NCBI GenBank assembly: GCA_002278935.1
Contig: NCJL01000008.1
Location: 1-64,000, forward strand
DNA: 64,000 nt
Source: Gallionellales bacterium 39-52-133
Lineage (GTDB): Bacteria > Pseudomonadota > Gammaproteobacteria > Burkholderiales > Gallionellaceae
Direction of reading: 5' to 3'
The translations under genes and the position numbers were made by a program. The notes under the pieces are model-generated. The model was not told where the DNA came from. It ran no database searches and saw nothing but the letters and a program-made list of their open reading frames with translations. Below are positions 26,715 through 35,977 of this stretch, in pieces; positions within the stretch are counted from its first letter, which is position 1; each line of letters starts with the position of its first letter.

Positions 26715-27307
26715 TATTTTATATCCTTCAGCAAACTGCAAGTCGCTCTGGATGCCGACTCGACGTAATAACCAAACACATCAACCGCGCCAATGGTTGC
26801 CGTTAGCGTGGGCACCGTGCCTCCTGCAAACTTCCAGAACGCGTTATAAGCAAGCGTTCGTGCAGTTGCGCCCTGTGTGATAACGATCAATCCGCTTTGC
26901 CCCGCCACCGCATTGCTTGGTGCGGCCAGCGTGGTATTTTCACTGGTGGTGTGGGTGAAGTGGTTGGCCAATGACAGATCAATTGCCATCGATGCTGCGG
27001 ACGATGTTAGCGCAACCGGTGTGCCGCGCTGGCCTTTGGTGAAGGAGTTTGCCGTGCCGAGGAATGTGGCGAGGCTGCCGAGCCAGTCGCCATTCGACAT
27101 GGTGAATAATGATATCCATGCAGTATTTGCCGCGTTGCGCTGCTTGAATATGCCAGTCGTTGTATCCGGCCAGGGCATATATGCAAATGTAACTGCCGGT
27201 GCAGTTGGGCCATAATTCATACCAGCAAGCGCAACCAGTGCCAGATTAATATCAGCACGGGTTGCGGCCCCCGCCTGATTGGCTATATCCATATCATGCT
27301 GGCTCAT
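26714..27307 (-). CDS. Tail protein, probable fibre component
   Basis: The 197-aa product begins MSQHDMDIANQAGAATRADIN, a start shared by many short tail-fibre proteins of siphoviruses, and continues as Ala/Thr-rich beta sequence (NTTLAAPSNAVAGQSGLIVITQG), the pattern of phage fibre shaft/knob segments. It lies between the tail assembly gene and the LamG protein, with TAATG coupling. Confidence 0.6.
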   Translation of the reverse strand: MSQHDMDIANQAGAATRADINLALVALAGMNYGPTAPAVTFAYMPWPDTTTGIFKQRNAANTAWISLFTMSNGDWLGSLATFLGTANSFTKGQRGTPVALTSSAASMAIDLSLANHFTHTTSENTTLAAPSNAVAGQSGLIVITQGATARTLAYNAFWKFAGGTVPTLTATIGAVDVFGYYVESASRATCSLLKDIK

Positions 27308-27669
27308 TTCACACCTCCATCAAACGATTTCTCATACCAGGCACACCACTCATTGCAATATGATGGAGGATCAGGCAGGGATTTGATCAAATAATAAAGC
27401 GCCAAATCTGCCAGCGGCGCGTTTGGCGTTGTTGTCTGTTGCGATTTCGGAAGAGCCTGAAATTGTCCAGCCGCCGCAATCCACTTGTATTTTCCGTTTG
27501 GCAGATCACATTCCTCTGGAACTTCAACATCTCCATCCTGCAATACCGTTACCCGCTCCTTGCCAAAATAGATGCCGTTGCCATCCAGCACGGCTTTAAA
27601 TATCGGCTTTTTGGCGGCAGGTTCCTCGGCGATTTCTGCGCCGATTACTTCAGGTTTATTTTTTTTCAT
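27304..27669 (-). CDS. Phage tail-region protein, unrecognised
   Basis: The 121-aa product has a charged N-terminus, a strand-rich middle (NGIYFGKERVTVLQDGDVEV) and a C-terminal helix with SYCNEWCAWYEKSF. It overlaps the next gene by four bases and follows the tip protein. Confidence 0.55.
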   Translation of the reverse strand: MKKNKPEVIGAEIAEEPAAKKPIFKAVLDGNGIYFGKERVTVLQDGDVEVPEECDLPNGKYKWIAAAGQFQALPKSQQTTTPNAPLADLALYYLIKSLPDPPSYCNEWCAWYEKSFDGGVK

Positions 27670-27688
27670 AATGACCTCTGGTTAAAAT

Positions 27689-30421
27689 TTATGCCGGAAT
27701 TTTTATTGCAACGGATAGTTCGGATAGTTGAATGTTGTGTGTGGCATTGCCGCTGGTCAGCTCTACCTTGAACTTGGCATAGCGGCAATTGAAATCAGCA
27801 ACCATGAACGGCACCCAACTGGAGTAGGTGATGTTGTCAGCAGAGACGCTGGCGAATACAGTCGCTGAAACGTCGTTAATTACCCCGCCATCAAAATCAC
27901 CCCAGCTATCCATCAGATCCATACGATCATCGATCAGGTCCGCCGCGTTATAGCCGAGCGAGGCAATGTGCGCGTGGAAGCGTCTGCTGGCCGCAGTGGT
28001 GAGATCAACGACCGCATTGAATTCGTAGGTGCCGAGTGGCTGAAGCCCGCCGATTGAATCCATATAACCCCAGGTATCCATCAAGGCCGACATGCTGTCG
28101 AGTAGCGTGACGGAATCGAGTTTCAATATTCCGCCCGAGGCGGCGACATTGGTTTTTACCCCGGTGAAATCAGGATGCTGGGTCGAAGTGGCGATGGTTG
28201 ACCACCCGGTAAGCAGTGCTTCGGTCACAACGAATGATGCAGGTATGCTGCTGTAGTTACCGGTTGAATCTATAAATTTCGCATAATAGGTTCCGGACGC
28301 CAGCGAAACGGCGGCGTTTATTGCGTCGCCGTTGTGCTTGCCATCAGGCAAGATGACCGATTGCTCCCACGTTGCGCCTACGGTCAGCGCGCAGAATCTG
28401 ATTTCTACATCTCCTCCAATTTTTACATCCAGATCAATTGTTCTATCCCACTGGCACAGGGCAGAGCCATTGAACGGCTTGACCGTGAAGCCCGTCACAT
28501 CCCCGGGCAATGCGGTCAACCCGTAGATGGTTACTGTTTTAAGCGTGCTCCAGTCGCTGCGAATGTTAAGACGATTGCGCGCGTTTACCCTGAAATCGTA
28601 GCGACCGGCGGTGATATCGAAGATCTCGATCTGCGTATTCGATGAATACAGAGCCGCCAGAAAGTAGGCATCTTCATAGCGCTTGTACTCGATGGTGTAG
28701 TCCAGCACGTTCACGTCTGCAGGCGCATCCCAGGTGACGGTGGCCTTGACCTTTACACCGCTGCTGTTGGTAGTTTCATACAGCGCCTCGGCCACCAGCA
28801 CGTTGCCGGGCGGCGGCACGTATAAAGGACTGGGCAGGTCGGTATTGGGCGTGCTGTCGGCGGTGACGGCATCGGCCAGGTCCCAGATGGTGGCGGCATC
28901 TTCCTTGAGCGTGAGCGACACGGCAGCATCGACAGCATAGCTTTTGCCCAGCACGCGGTAGACCTTGCCGCTTTGGCCCATGAAGGCAGAGGTGAAGGTG
29001 ACGCGCTGGCCAACTTTTAGCGCCCAGCATTTGTAGGAAAAATCCGCCTTGAGCGCAAAGCCATTGCGCTGGTCTTCGGTGAAGATTCTGGCGAGGTTGT
29101 GGACGCGCTGCTTTTCGCTGGTGAAGGGGAAATCTATGTCTGTCCACAGCTCGGCACCATCGGCGGTGACGTAGCTGGCATTTTGGTATGGCGCAAAATC
29201 GGTGGAGACATAGTCGTTTGCGGCGCTGATGTATTGGCCCTTGACCCCATTAAACAATTCTGACTCCGGCGTGCCGGCGGTGTAAGACAGGCCGCCCACA
29301 ATATCGGCCTGCGTGAGCGCCATGACCGGCGCGATGTACTTGCCTGCAGTGATGCCCCAGGTATTTGGCTCGATGGTACCGGCCATGCTTTGGGCTATTT
29401 TTTCCAGCACCTGGCGCTGATTCTCGTCGGCGGCGACGGTGCCGTTTGCCTCGTACAGGGCGCCATAGGCCGTGCTCTCGTCGCAGACGTTTGCAGCGGT
29501 GATGAAGTCGGCCAGCGGCAAGTCTGTCCAGGGGACATCGCAAACTTCCGAGATCAGGTAGTCTGCCAGGATGAGGGCAGGGTTTTGCGACCAGAGCGGG
29601 GTGTCGTTTGGGTAGCTGCCATCACGCACGTCGTGCAGCTTTTTGCCGCGCATCAACACTTCAATGTCGGGTAGGCCGTTTTGAAAATCCCTGAAATTCA
29701 GATCCAGCCGCACGATGGTGTAGGTGTGACCAGTGAGCTTGTGGTTGAGCGTCCACTTGGCCGGCACCTCGGCAATGGTGGCGGCATCGGCTGTGTCGGA
29801 CACCGCGCCGAGATGTTTTTTTACACGGACAAATGACTGGCTGATTGTGTAGGAATAATTGACCGTGTAAGTGCGGATGGGCGCGCCCGATATGGTGGCG
29901 CCTGTCAATGTGTAGTCAAGCTCTTCTGCCCAATAAGGAACACCCTCGGAATCTGTTGTCGCATAAAGCAGGCGCACGCTACCCGCTGTTGGGGTATGCG
30001 CAAGCGTGAAACCTGTGCCGGTAAATGTTTCGGAAGATTCTGCCGTTGTCTGTTTGAAAAAATCACCTGCAGTTACATCGCCATTCGCATCCAGCGTGCC
30101 GAGCGCCTTGCCGTTGATATAGACCTCTTCGATCGCATCGCATTCGTGCGCGGCATGCTCGCAGACGATGTGCTTGTATTCGTCCTTGCTGCCGCTGGTA
30201 AGGACGGCAATCACCCTCGACCCCACACGCGCGCGGCCGTATACATAGACGTGAGGGGCTTCGGACGCGACGATGGTTGTGGTGCGATCTTTTAATTCGG
30301 GCCTGCCTGGACGCGGCGGCTCTTTGCCGAAAATTTGGCCAATTATTTTGAGCTGAAAACCGTAAATGAAATTCCCGGTATTGATCAGGAAGTCGCCGGC
30401 TTCTTCGATGACCTTACCCAT
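27689..30421 (-). CDS. Tail tip / host specificity protein J
   Basis: The 910-aa product has the J-type start (residues 40-110: RTTTIVASEAPHVYVYGRARVGSRVIAVLTSG ..), the hub region with DYLISEVCDVPWTDLPLADF and LEKIAQSMAGTIEP, two fibronectin-type segments in the second half (VKATVTWDAPADVNVLDYTIEYKRYED and LPGDVTGFTVKPFNGSALCQW) and a C-terminal receptor-facing part. In lambda-like phages J is the central fibre that contacts the host receptor. It is not a DGR target here: no template-like repeat lies in it. Confidence 0.8.
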   Translation of the reverse strand: MGKVIEEAGDFLINTGNFIYGFQLKIIGQIFGKEPPRPGRPELKDRTTTIVASEAPHVYVYGRARVGSRVIAVLTSGSKDEYKHIVCEHAAHECDAIEEVYINGKALGTLDANGDVTAGDFFKQTTAESSETFTGTGFTLAHTPTAGSVRLLYATTDSEGVPYWAEELDYTLTGATISGAPIRTYTVNYSYTISQSFVRVKKHLGAVSDTADAATIAEVPAKWTLNHKLTGHTYTIVRLDLNFRDFQNGLPDIEVLMRGKKLHDVRDGSYPNDTPLWSQNPALILADYLISEVCDVPWTDLPLADFITAANVCDESTAYGALYEANGTVAADENQRQVLEKIAQSMAGTIEPNTWGITAGKYIAPVMALTQADIVGGLSYTAGTPESELFNGVKGQYISAANDYVSTDFAPYQNASYVTADGAELWTDIDFPFTSEKQRVHNLARIFTEDQRNGFALKADFSYKCWALKVGQRVTFTSAFMGQSGKVYRVLGKSYAVDAAVSLTLKEDAATIWDLADAVTADSTPNTDLPSPLYVPPPGNVLVAEALYETTNSSGVKVKATVTWDAPADVNVLDYTIEYKRYEDAYFLAALYSSNTQIEIFDITAGRYDFRVNARNRLNIRSDWSTLKTVTIYGLTALPGDVTGFTVKPFNGSALCQWDRTIDLDVKIGGDVEIRFCALTVGATWEQSVILPDGKHNGDAINAAVSLASGTYYAKFIDSTGNYSSIPASFVVTEALLTGWSTIATSTQHPDFTGVKTNVAASGGILKLDSVTLLDSMSALMDTWGYMDSIGGLQPLGTYEFNAVVDLTTAASRRFHAHIASLGYNAADLIDDRMDLMDSWGDFDGGVINDVSATVFASVSADNITYSSWVPFMVADFNCRYAKFKVELTSGNATHNIQLSELSVAIKIPA

Positions 30422-30794
30422 GGCTGAAAGTCCACGCCGTTGTGGCGATGATTCTGGATTTATTCAGCAGGCCGCTTTGCCCGACCGACACGATGCTGAC
30501 GCCGCTGAACAGGTAGGCAATGCCATCGACAATGGTCAGGTCACCATCACGCGCATAGTTCGGCTCGATGCGGGTGTAGTGTTTGTCGAACACTGCGATC
30601 AGACCGCCGTGCTTTTTGATGAGGCGCAGGGCTTCTTTTTCGTTTTTCCAAAGTTTGGCGGGCAGGTATTTTTTGCCTGTGGCGATTTCCACCCAGCCGA
30701 TGGTGAACAGGATGCAGTCGTTGACGCCGTATTCAAAAGGCTGCGAGAGCTTGCCGGTGATGTAGTCTGCCAGGCTTGGTTTGGATAGGGTCAT
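30414..30794 (-). CDS. DUF6950-type tail assembly protein
   Basis: The 126-aa product shows YGVNDCILFTIGWVEIATGKKYLPA and DGDLTIVDG, the NlpC/P60-like cysteine peptidase remnant (NDC motif, later DG and IV) found beside protein J in many siphoviruses (lambda K-like position). It overlaps both neighbours by a few bases. Confidence 0.7.
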   Translation of the reverse strand: MTLSKPSLADYITGKLSQPFEYGVNDCILFTIGWVEIATGKKYLPAKLWKNEKEALRLIKKHGGLIAVFDKHYTRIEPNYARDGDLTIVDGIAYLFSGVSIVSVGQSGLLNKSRIIATTAWTFSHG

Positions 30795-31381
30795 GACTGG
30801 AATCTTTTTGTGAGCCAGAGGTTGTTATCCGGGTTGCCGATGAGATCGGTGAGGTAGTCAAAGCCGAGATCGGTGGGGTATTTCTGTTTATGCTGAGCGG
30901 CGTTGAGGCGCAGCGCGGACTTGCGCTTGAGGCCATAGGCCGAGGTTTCGCACTTGAGCGAGATGCTGCCCGTGGCTTCGCCCTGGGCGCCATCAATGCC
31001 GACTTGCTGTGTATCCATGGTGCCGCGCCAGCAGATTACCGGGGGGTCGATCAATTGGAATTGTTCGTTGAGCGGGCAGAAATACAGTTTTGCATCACGC
31101 CCGCGATACTCTGCCGTGTCGCCAGTAGCCAAGGCGAGCCATTCGAGCTGGGCCACATTCAGCGTGAAGGTGAGCGCGCTGGCTGCGGTGCCCTGCGCTT
31201 CGTTCACCGGACTGATGTTGCCAATGGCACCGAAGCCCAGCCAGTCGTGCCCGCCCCAGGTGATGGTTTGGCCGAGAGAGGAGAGGTACACAATGCCGGA
31301 CAGGAAATGGAACTCGACAAAGAAGGCCAGACGGGTAACCGGCTTTTCCAGCTCGGCCTGTTGATTTACCGTTAAGGTCAT
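30791..31381 (-). CDS. Distal tail protein (lambda L-like / DUF2163 group)
   Basis: The 196-aa product (ARLAFFVEFHFL-type start, TWGGHDWLGFGAIGNISPVNE, RGRDAKLYFCPLNEQ) matches the beta-sandwich proteins that follow tape measure and precede the NlpC-like gene in this tail type. It overlaps its neighbours by four bases on each side. Confidence 0.65.
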   Translation of the reverse strand: MTLTVNQQAELEKPVTRLAFFVEFHFLSGIVYLSSLGQTITWGGHDWLGFGAIGNISPVNEAQGTAASALTFTLNVAQLEWLALATGDTAEYRGRDAKLYFCPLNEQFQLIDPPVICWRGTMDTQQVGIDGAQGEATGSISLKCETSAYGLKRKSALRLNAAQHKQKYPTDLGFDYLTDLIGNPDNNLWLTKRFQS

Positions 31382-31989
31382 GCGCGGGTATCCTCGATGA
31401 GGTCCAGGCCGAGACCGCTGGCGGTTACATTTTTATAGTCCCAGCTCGCGGCGGACTGCTTGCGGCGGAACAGAGCCTTGGGTTTATCCCAGGTGACCGC
31501 AGCGGCGATGAGGTGGGCATTGCGCAAGGGCGGCTCGATGCTGATGGCGATGACGCCGGAGCCATTTGCCGTGGCGTCTGCGGTGACCATCACCACTTGC
31601 TGGGTGACACCGGTGCCCAGCCCCAGATAGTCGCCAGCCTTGAGGGTGGTAGCGGCCTCTGTGGCGGCGATGATGGAGAGCGCGACCGCGCCCTGAGCGG
31701 CTGCCGTGTTGAGCGTCATGGTGCCGCGCATGGTGCCGCGCGGCGCCGAGCGGCCATGGTTCCACAGGGCGAGCTGGTTGGTTTGCCCGCGCATGAGCAT
31801 GAGCAGGGCTTGCCACTCGCCGGCATCGCGCTCAAGCATGTCGGGCGCACCGATCATGACTTCCCACAGGGGGCCGTCCAGCTCGGTTGCCTGGCTGCCG
31901 AAGGGGCCGCTGAAAGCGAGATCGCGCCGCACTTGAGCCCACCGCGAGCCGCTTACTTTCAAGGTTGAGGGGAAGGTGATGATGCTCAT
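31378..31989 (-). CDS. Distal tail protein, unnamed
   Basis: The 203-aa product contains WEVMIGAPDMLERDAGEWQALLMLMRGQTNQLALWNHGR, a pattern of minor tail proteins that sit directly after the tape measure in HK97-type siphoviruses. It is translationally coupled to both neighbours (ATGA overlaps). Confidence 0.65.
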   Translation of the reverse strand: MSIITFPSTLKVSGSRWAQVRRDLAFSGPFGSQATELDGPLWEVMIGAPDMLERDAGEWQALLMLMRGQTNQLALWNHGRSAPRGTMRGTMTLNTAAAQGAVALSIIAATEAATTLKAGDYLGLGTGVTQQVVMVTADATANGSGVIAISIEPPLRNAHLIAAAVTWDKPKALFRRKQSAASWDYKNVTASGLGLDLIEDTRA

Positions 31990-34400
31990 GCAAGTTGCCC
32001 TTGTCGTTGCAGCTTATCCACCAGCCGGGCATGGCCGGCATCGATCATTTTTTGCACGTCGCGAATAACCTGCAGGCGATCGGAGCGGCTATCGACACTG
32101 ATGGTAGTGTTGTCGTTGATCTGGATGGTGCCGCCACCGCCAAGCTTGTTATTGGCGGTGACGTTACCGGCCTGGCTGCCCATCATGAGGAAATCTTTGC
32201 CACCCACAGAAAGCAGCTCGGGGCCTTTTTCGTTGACGCGATAGAGGCCGCCGGCAGAGACCGGGCCGCCCAGCTCGCGGGCTGAGGCAGCGGCAAGCGC
32301 AGCGGCGGCAATGCCGGCAGCCAGGCCTTCTGCACCGGCAAAGGCTTCTGCAGCTGCAGCAGGTGCCAGGAGCGGGCCACCGGGGATGAGCATGGTGCTG
32401 GCGTAGGCATTTTGCGCGGCGATGAGCGACACGGCATGAGACTGGGCAATGATGCCGGCAGCTCCCGCCACGGCGGCGGCTTTGTCGATGAAGAGTTTCT
32501 GGATCTGGATTTTGATGAAAGCGGCAATGAAAGAGTCGGCAATGCCGAGGGCCACGTTGCTGAGGCTTTGTTCCAGGTCTTCGCCGTAGACAATGGCTTT
32601 TGAGAAGCTGGAAGAAATGCCGTTGAGCATGCCTTCGAAAGCGTTGGTGAACATGGCCGCAGAATGTACGGCGACGTTTTCGGCATTGGCCAGAAATTCC
32701 TTCGAGGCTTTGTTAGCACCTTCAAACCAGTCGCCTTTTTTATTCAGCTCGTCGGTTTTGATTGCCAGCAGCTCCAGGCTGCCTGCGGTGTCGAGATAGA
32801 GCTTGCTCAGCTTTGCCTGGGTTTCGATAATTTTTTTGTCGTTTTCATCCTTGTCTTTGCCGGCGGCTTTTACCGCATGCAACCTGTCCAGCTCTTGCTT
32901 GAGAGAATCTGCCTGCGCCATGCTGTTGAGGTTGATAAAGGCCAGCTTGGCTTCATAATATTGCCGCTCTGAGATAAGCCCGGCGGCACGGTTGGCTTCC
33001 ATGATTTTTTCAGAGTTGGAATAGATCGCGACCTCGGCCTCGGAGGCGGCCTTGATAATGGCAAGCTCTTTGGCAAGGCGGGCTTTGGCTTCGATTGAGG
33101 CGGTGTCTTTTCCGGCGGCGCCGGTGAAGGTGAGTTTCTTTTTGGGCGGTGGTGCCGTCTCGGCAGCCTGTACCAGTGCTTTTGTCGTTTCCTTGCCCAG
33201 CGACATGATGCGCGACTGGAATTTATCCAGCTCGGCACGGGCATTGGCGGCATCGGCTTTAACCGCATCGCCAATGGCTGAGAAGCCTGCAAAATCCAGT
33301 GTTGCCAGTGAGGCAATCTGGGCCGCCATCGCGCCCAGCTCGGTGCCCACGCCCTTGAACACGAAGACAACGTCCGAACCCACAACCGCGAGCGTTTGAA
33401 ACAGCACCACCGCGCCATCCAGCGAGCCTTTGAGCAGCTGCGAGGCTGCTGCTGCATATTCCTGCTCGCCCGCCATAGCGGTGAGATCGCTAATAAGCTG
33501 GTTTACCGAGGGCAGCAGATCGGCGGTGATCGCCTGGGCATGCAGGCTGATCTGCGTGGCCAACTTGGCTTGCTTGTCGGCGTATTCATCGGAGAGCCTG
33601 ATCTGCTCTTCGGTGAGGATGATTTGTCTGGCGCCCTCTTCACTCAAGTCTTTGAGGAAGGGCAAGGCATCGGCGCCGGATTTGCCGAATAGCGCCATCG
33701 CGACAGCTGTTTTACTTGCGCCATCTTCAAAGCCGGACATGGCCCTGGCAACGGCTTCAATCTGATCTGCCGGCTTTAATGCCTTGAAGGCAGTCAGGTC
33801 AAGGCCGAGGGATGCGATGGCGGCGCCAGTGCTCTTTGAATCATCATCTACCCCGGCCAATCCCTTGGATAATTTTTGTGACAGTGCTGCCACATTTTCC
33901 AAACTGAAACCGGCGGAGCCTGCAGCCAGCGCAAGGGATGCGACATTTACTGCCGTGTCGCCCATTTTTTCAGCCAGGTCCTGGAAGTTGCCTGTCTTTT
34001 TGATCATCTGATCAAAAGCAACGGCAGTTGCCAGCGCACCGGCGACGGCTGCTGCGCTCAGTGCGATGAGGCCTGTTTTTAGCTGGCGGCCGAGCTCTTC
34101 ACCTTGCTTGTAGGCATCAGTCAGGCGCAGCGCGGAGCTGGCAGCCCGGAGTTGATCATCGGACGCACCGCGCAAGGCCAGCTTGTAGAGCTCTTGTTCG
34201 CGTGTTGACTTGCCTATGACCTTGGATTGCGTCTGCAGGCTTTGCACATAGCGATCGATCGACTTGGCCGAGGAGGCGCTGGCGTTTTTGCTGGCTTCGC
34301 CCAGGCTGGCAATGGATTTCCGTGCATCGTTGATGGCGGCATTCATCTTGCTGGCGTCTGCCGAGACTTCGATGATGCCTCTACCGATAACTTCGCTCAT
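31986..34400 (-). CDS. Tape measure protein
   Basis: The 804-aa product sets tail length. It begins with the helical coil domain (SADASKMNAAINDARKSIASLGEASKNA), contains hydrophobic segments near residues 110-130 and 640-720 (membrane-inserting parts that help DNA entry) and long helical coil between, and follows the tail chaperone pair as expected. With about 1.5 angstrom per residue it predicts a tail near 120 nm. Confidence 0.88.
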   Translation of the reverse strand: MSEVIGRGIIEVSADASKMNAAINDARKSIASLGEASKNASASSAKSIDRYVQSLQTQSKVIGKSTREQELYKLALRGASDDQLRAASSALRLTDAYKQGEELGRQLKTGLIALSAAAVAGALATAVAFDQMIKKTGNFQDLAEKMGDTAVNVASLALAAGSAGFSLENVAALSQKLSKGLAGVDDDSKSTGAAIASLGLDLTAFKALKPADQIEAVARAMSGFEDGASKTAVAMALFGKSGADALPFLKDLSEEGARQIILTEEQIRLSDEYADKQAKLATQISLHAQAITADLLPSVNQLISDLTAMAGEQEYAAAASQLLKGSLDGAVVLFQTLAVVGSDVVFVFKGVGTELGAMAAQIASLATLDFAGFSAIGDAVKADAANARAELDKFQSRIMSLGKETTKALVQAAETAPPPKKKLTFTGAAGKDTASIEAKARLAKELAIIKAASEAEVAIYSNSEKIMEANRAAGLISERQYYEAKLAFINLNSMAQADSLKQELDRLHAVKAAGKDKDENDKKIIETQAKLSKLYLDTAGSLELLAIKTDELNKKGDWFEGANKASKEFLANAENVAVHSAAMFTNAFEGMLNGISSSFSKAIVYGEDLEQSLSNVALGIADSFIAAFIKIQIQKLFIDKAAAVAGAAGIIAQSHAVSLIAAQNAYASTMLIPGGPLLAPAAAAEAFAGAEGLAAGIAAAALAAASARELGGPVSAGGLYRVNEKGPELLSVGGKDFLMMGSQAGNVTANNKLGGGGTIQINDNTTISVDSRSDRLQVIRDVQKMIDAGHARLVDKLQRQGQLA

Positions 34401-34411
34401 GAATTTAGCCC

Positions 34412-34440
34412 ATAAAAAAAGCCGCTCGAAAGCGGCTTTG
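34412..34440 (-). terminator. Terminator between tail chaperone and tape measure genes
   Basis: AAAGCCGC and GCGGCTTT-like arms (minus strand: GCCGCTTTCGAGCGGC) followed by TTTTTTTATG. It must be leaky or relieved by the late regulator, since the tape measure gene lies downstream. Confidence 0.75.
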
Positions 34441-34457
34441 GTGAAGGTGATGTGTTG

Positions 34458-34778
34458 CTACTGTGTTGCACGTATTGTTTCAAGGGCCGCATCTTCCATG
34501 ATGCGAAGACTTTCGAATACGTCATCATGCTCTGCCGTCGTTACACCGGTTCGCCGCATTACAAAAGGCAGGGCAGCATAATCCAGCCCGGTGGCGCCAT
34601 TCATGCCGATGCGCCACTGGGTTGCCATGGCGATAAAGGTATTAACGGCTTTTTTGTTATCCGGCCAGACTTCAACATCTGGCCCCCCTGCTTCTTCAAC
34701 GGTTAAACCAAACGCGGCGGCTTCGTCCTTGGTAGGCGGCTTTGCATACAAGGCACGGGCCGCCGCTTTTAGTTTTTT
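34458..34778 (-). CDS. Tail assembly chaperone, frameshifted part (DUF1799, gpT-like)
   Basis: The DUF1799 domain (YAKPPTKDEAAAFGLTVEEAGG, ATGLDYAALPFVMRR) has no proper start: the nearest in-frame initiator is a TTG at 34751 without a Shine-Dalgarno. Upstream the frame stays open through LKAAARA into a slippery site at 34772-34778, so the protein is made as a -1 frameshift extension of the chaperone at 34769-35080, like lambda gpG-gpT. Confidence 0.8.
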   Translation of the reverse strand, partial: KKLKAAARALYAKPPTKDEAAAFGLTVEEAGGPDVEVWPDNKKAVNTFIAMATQWRIGMNGATGLDYAALPFVMRRTGVTTAEHDDVFESLRIMEDAALETIRATQ

Positions 34779-35080
34779 ATTTTGGCCTGCACGAGCTCGT
34801 CAATATAAACACGGAAGGTGGCTAAACTTGCGCCGGGGTAATTTTGCGTCAACTTTGTAACAGACTCTTCGTTGAACGGGTCTTCCAGTTCCCAGCCGGT
34901 GACCATGTCCAGGAAACCTTCGATGTCCGTTTTTCCGGCACGCTCGGCCAGGAAGGTGGCAAGCTGGTCTTTAGTGCGATGCTTGAAAGTGAATTCAACA
35001 TCGACCGGCTTGCCACCCGCGACCGGGATGCCCACCATGGTCTTGAAGGTAGGACTGGGGGTTAGACTAAGTTTTGCCAT
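34769..35080 (-). CDS. Tail assembly chaperone, N-terminal product (gpG-like)
   Basis: The 103-aa product (MAKLSLTPSPTFKTMVGIPV, FTFKHRTKDQLATFLAERAG, ALMDMVTGWEL-like) is the standard tail chaperone that coats the tape measure protein during assembly. It ends VQAKIKN and stop, and the last codons ATA AAA AAC contain the slippery heptamer. Start has AAGGAAACAGCAA upstream. Confidence 0.8.
   Translation of the reverse strand: MAKLSLTPSPTFKTMVGIPVAGGKPVDVEFTFKHRTKDQLATFLAERAGKTDIEGFLDMVTGWELEDPFNEESVTKLTQNYPGASLATFRVYIDELVQAKIKN
34772..34778 (-). other. Programmed -1 frameshift slippery site A AAA AAC
   Basis: In the zero frame the codons read ATA AAA AAC TAA, so the site has the form X XXY YYZ directly before the stop. 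A slip by one base converts the end KN-stop to a continuous KKLKAAARA-DUF1799 reading frame. The downstream GCGGCGGCCCG stretch could supply a stimulating structure. Confidence 0.85.
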
Positions 35081-35243
35081 TTGCTGTTTCCTTTAATTTC
35101 GGAATATATTCACATTCGATCTTGATCAGATCATCTGTTTTTAAATGCAGGGTGAGGCCTACAACATCATCCGGAATTTCCAGCTTTGATTTAAGAAATT
35201 CCAGAATCTCCCGTGCTGCCGGGCTGTTAGTTACGGTAGCCAT
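35067..35243 (-). CDS. Small tail-region protein, 58 aa
   Basis: The ATG at 35243 overlaps the stop of the tail tube gene (TAATG). The product (MATVTNSPAAREILEFLKSK, ending PKLKETANGKT) is helical plus strand and overlaps the chaperone start by 14 bases. Coupled at both ends, it is clearly part of the tail operon; the function is unknown. Confidence 0.65.
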   Translation of the reverse strand: MATVTNSPAAREILEFLKSKLEIPDDVVGLTLHLKTDDLIKIECEYIPKLKETANGKT

Positions 35244-35893
35244 TACGATGCGTAACGTACTGGCTCTGCCAACAGCGACAGGGTGACTTCAACAGCCATG
35301 ATCTGGTTGACGGTCAGTGACGGTGTTTTGTTGAGGGTGATGTAGGCGTTGTACAGCAGGACGGCGCCCGATGGCAGGGTGATGCGGATAGCACGCTGCA
35401 GGCGGTCATCATTGGCTGCCGAGGCCAGGATATAGCCTGCGAGTGTGGGATCGTCTGCCACCTTGAAGGTGAGGCCGGCGGCGCTCTTTACGGTGGGGAT
35501 ACGTTTTTGCGCATCGCCTTCCAGCAGCTGGTACTCCAGGAATTGCTGTTCGCCGCCGTTGCTGCCGCTATCCAGAATTTGCTGCAGTTGTGTCCAGCCG
35601 GTGATTTCGCGCACCGAGCCGATACCCGCGCCGGCCGGATAGATGGAAGTGAGCGAGGTGTCGATCCCTTCAAGGCTTACATCGTTTACAGATACCACGG
35701 AGGCGCGGACGATTTTATCGGTGAGGCGCGACCAGCCAGAGGTAACTTCCATATAGTCATTCACGACAATGCCGTGCGATGCTTCAAGAGTGGCGACGCC
35801 GGGGTTTGCGTTGGTGATTGCGGACACGGCCTTGGATGCGCCATAGCCAGAGGCGATGGCGATGATTGCGCCGTTTGGTAATGAGATGGACAT
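35243..35893 (-). CDS. Major tail tube protein
   Basis: The 216-aa product (MSISLPNGAIIAIASGYGAS) has the tail-tube pattern NDYMEVTSGWSRLTDKIVRAS, IGSVREITGWTQLQQILDSGS and a final strand-rich domain (TLNKTPSLTVNQIMAVEVTLSLLAEPVRY). It polymerises in rings around the tape measure. It starts a new transcription unit after a terminator. Confidence 0.82.
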   Translation of the reverse strand: MSISLPNGAIIAIASGYGASKAVSAITNANPGVATLEASHGIVVNDYMEVTSGWSRLTDKIVRASVVSVNDVSLEGIDTSLTSIYPAGAGIGSVREITGWTQLQQILDSGSNGGEQQFLEYQLLEGDAQKRIPTVKSAAGLTFKVADDPTLAGYILASAANDDRLQRAIRITLPSGAVLLYNAYITLNKTPSLTVNQIMAVEVTLSLLAEPVRYAS

Positions 35894-35915
35894 GGTATTT
35901 TCCTTTCTTGAGGAC

Positions 35916-35940
35916 GAAAAAAAACCACCGGAAGGTGGTT
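35916..35940 (-). terminator. Terminator before the tail tube gene
   Basis: AACCACC and GGTGGTT pair around TTCC and are followed by eight T residues on the minus strand. Confidence 0.88.
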
Positions 35941-35977
35941 GGTGGTTTTGCCCGAAGGCGGGTTTAAAGCGGTGCTG

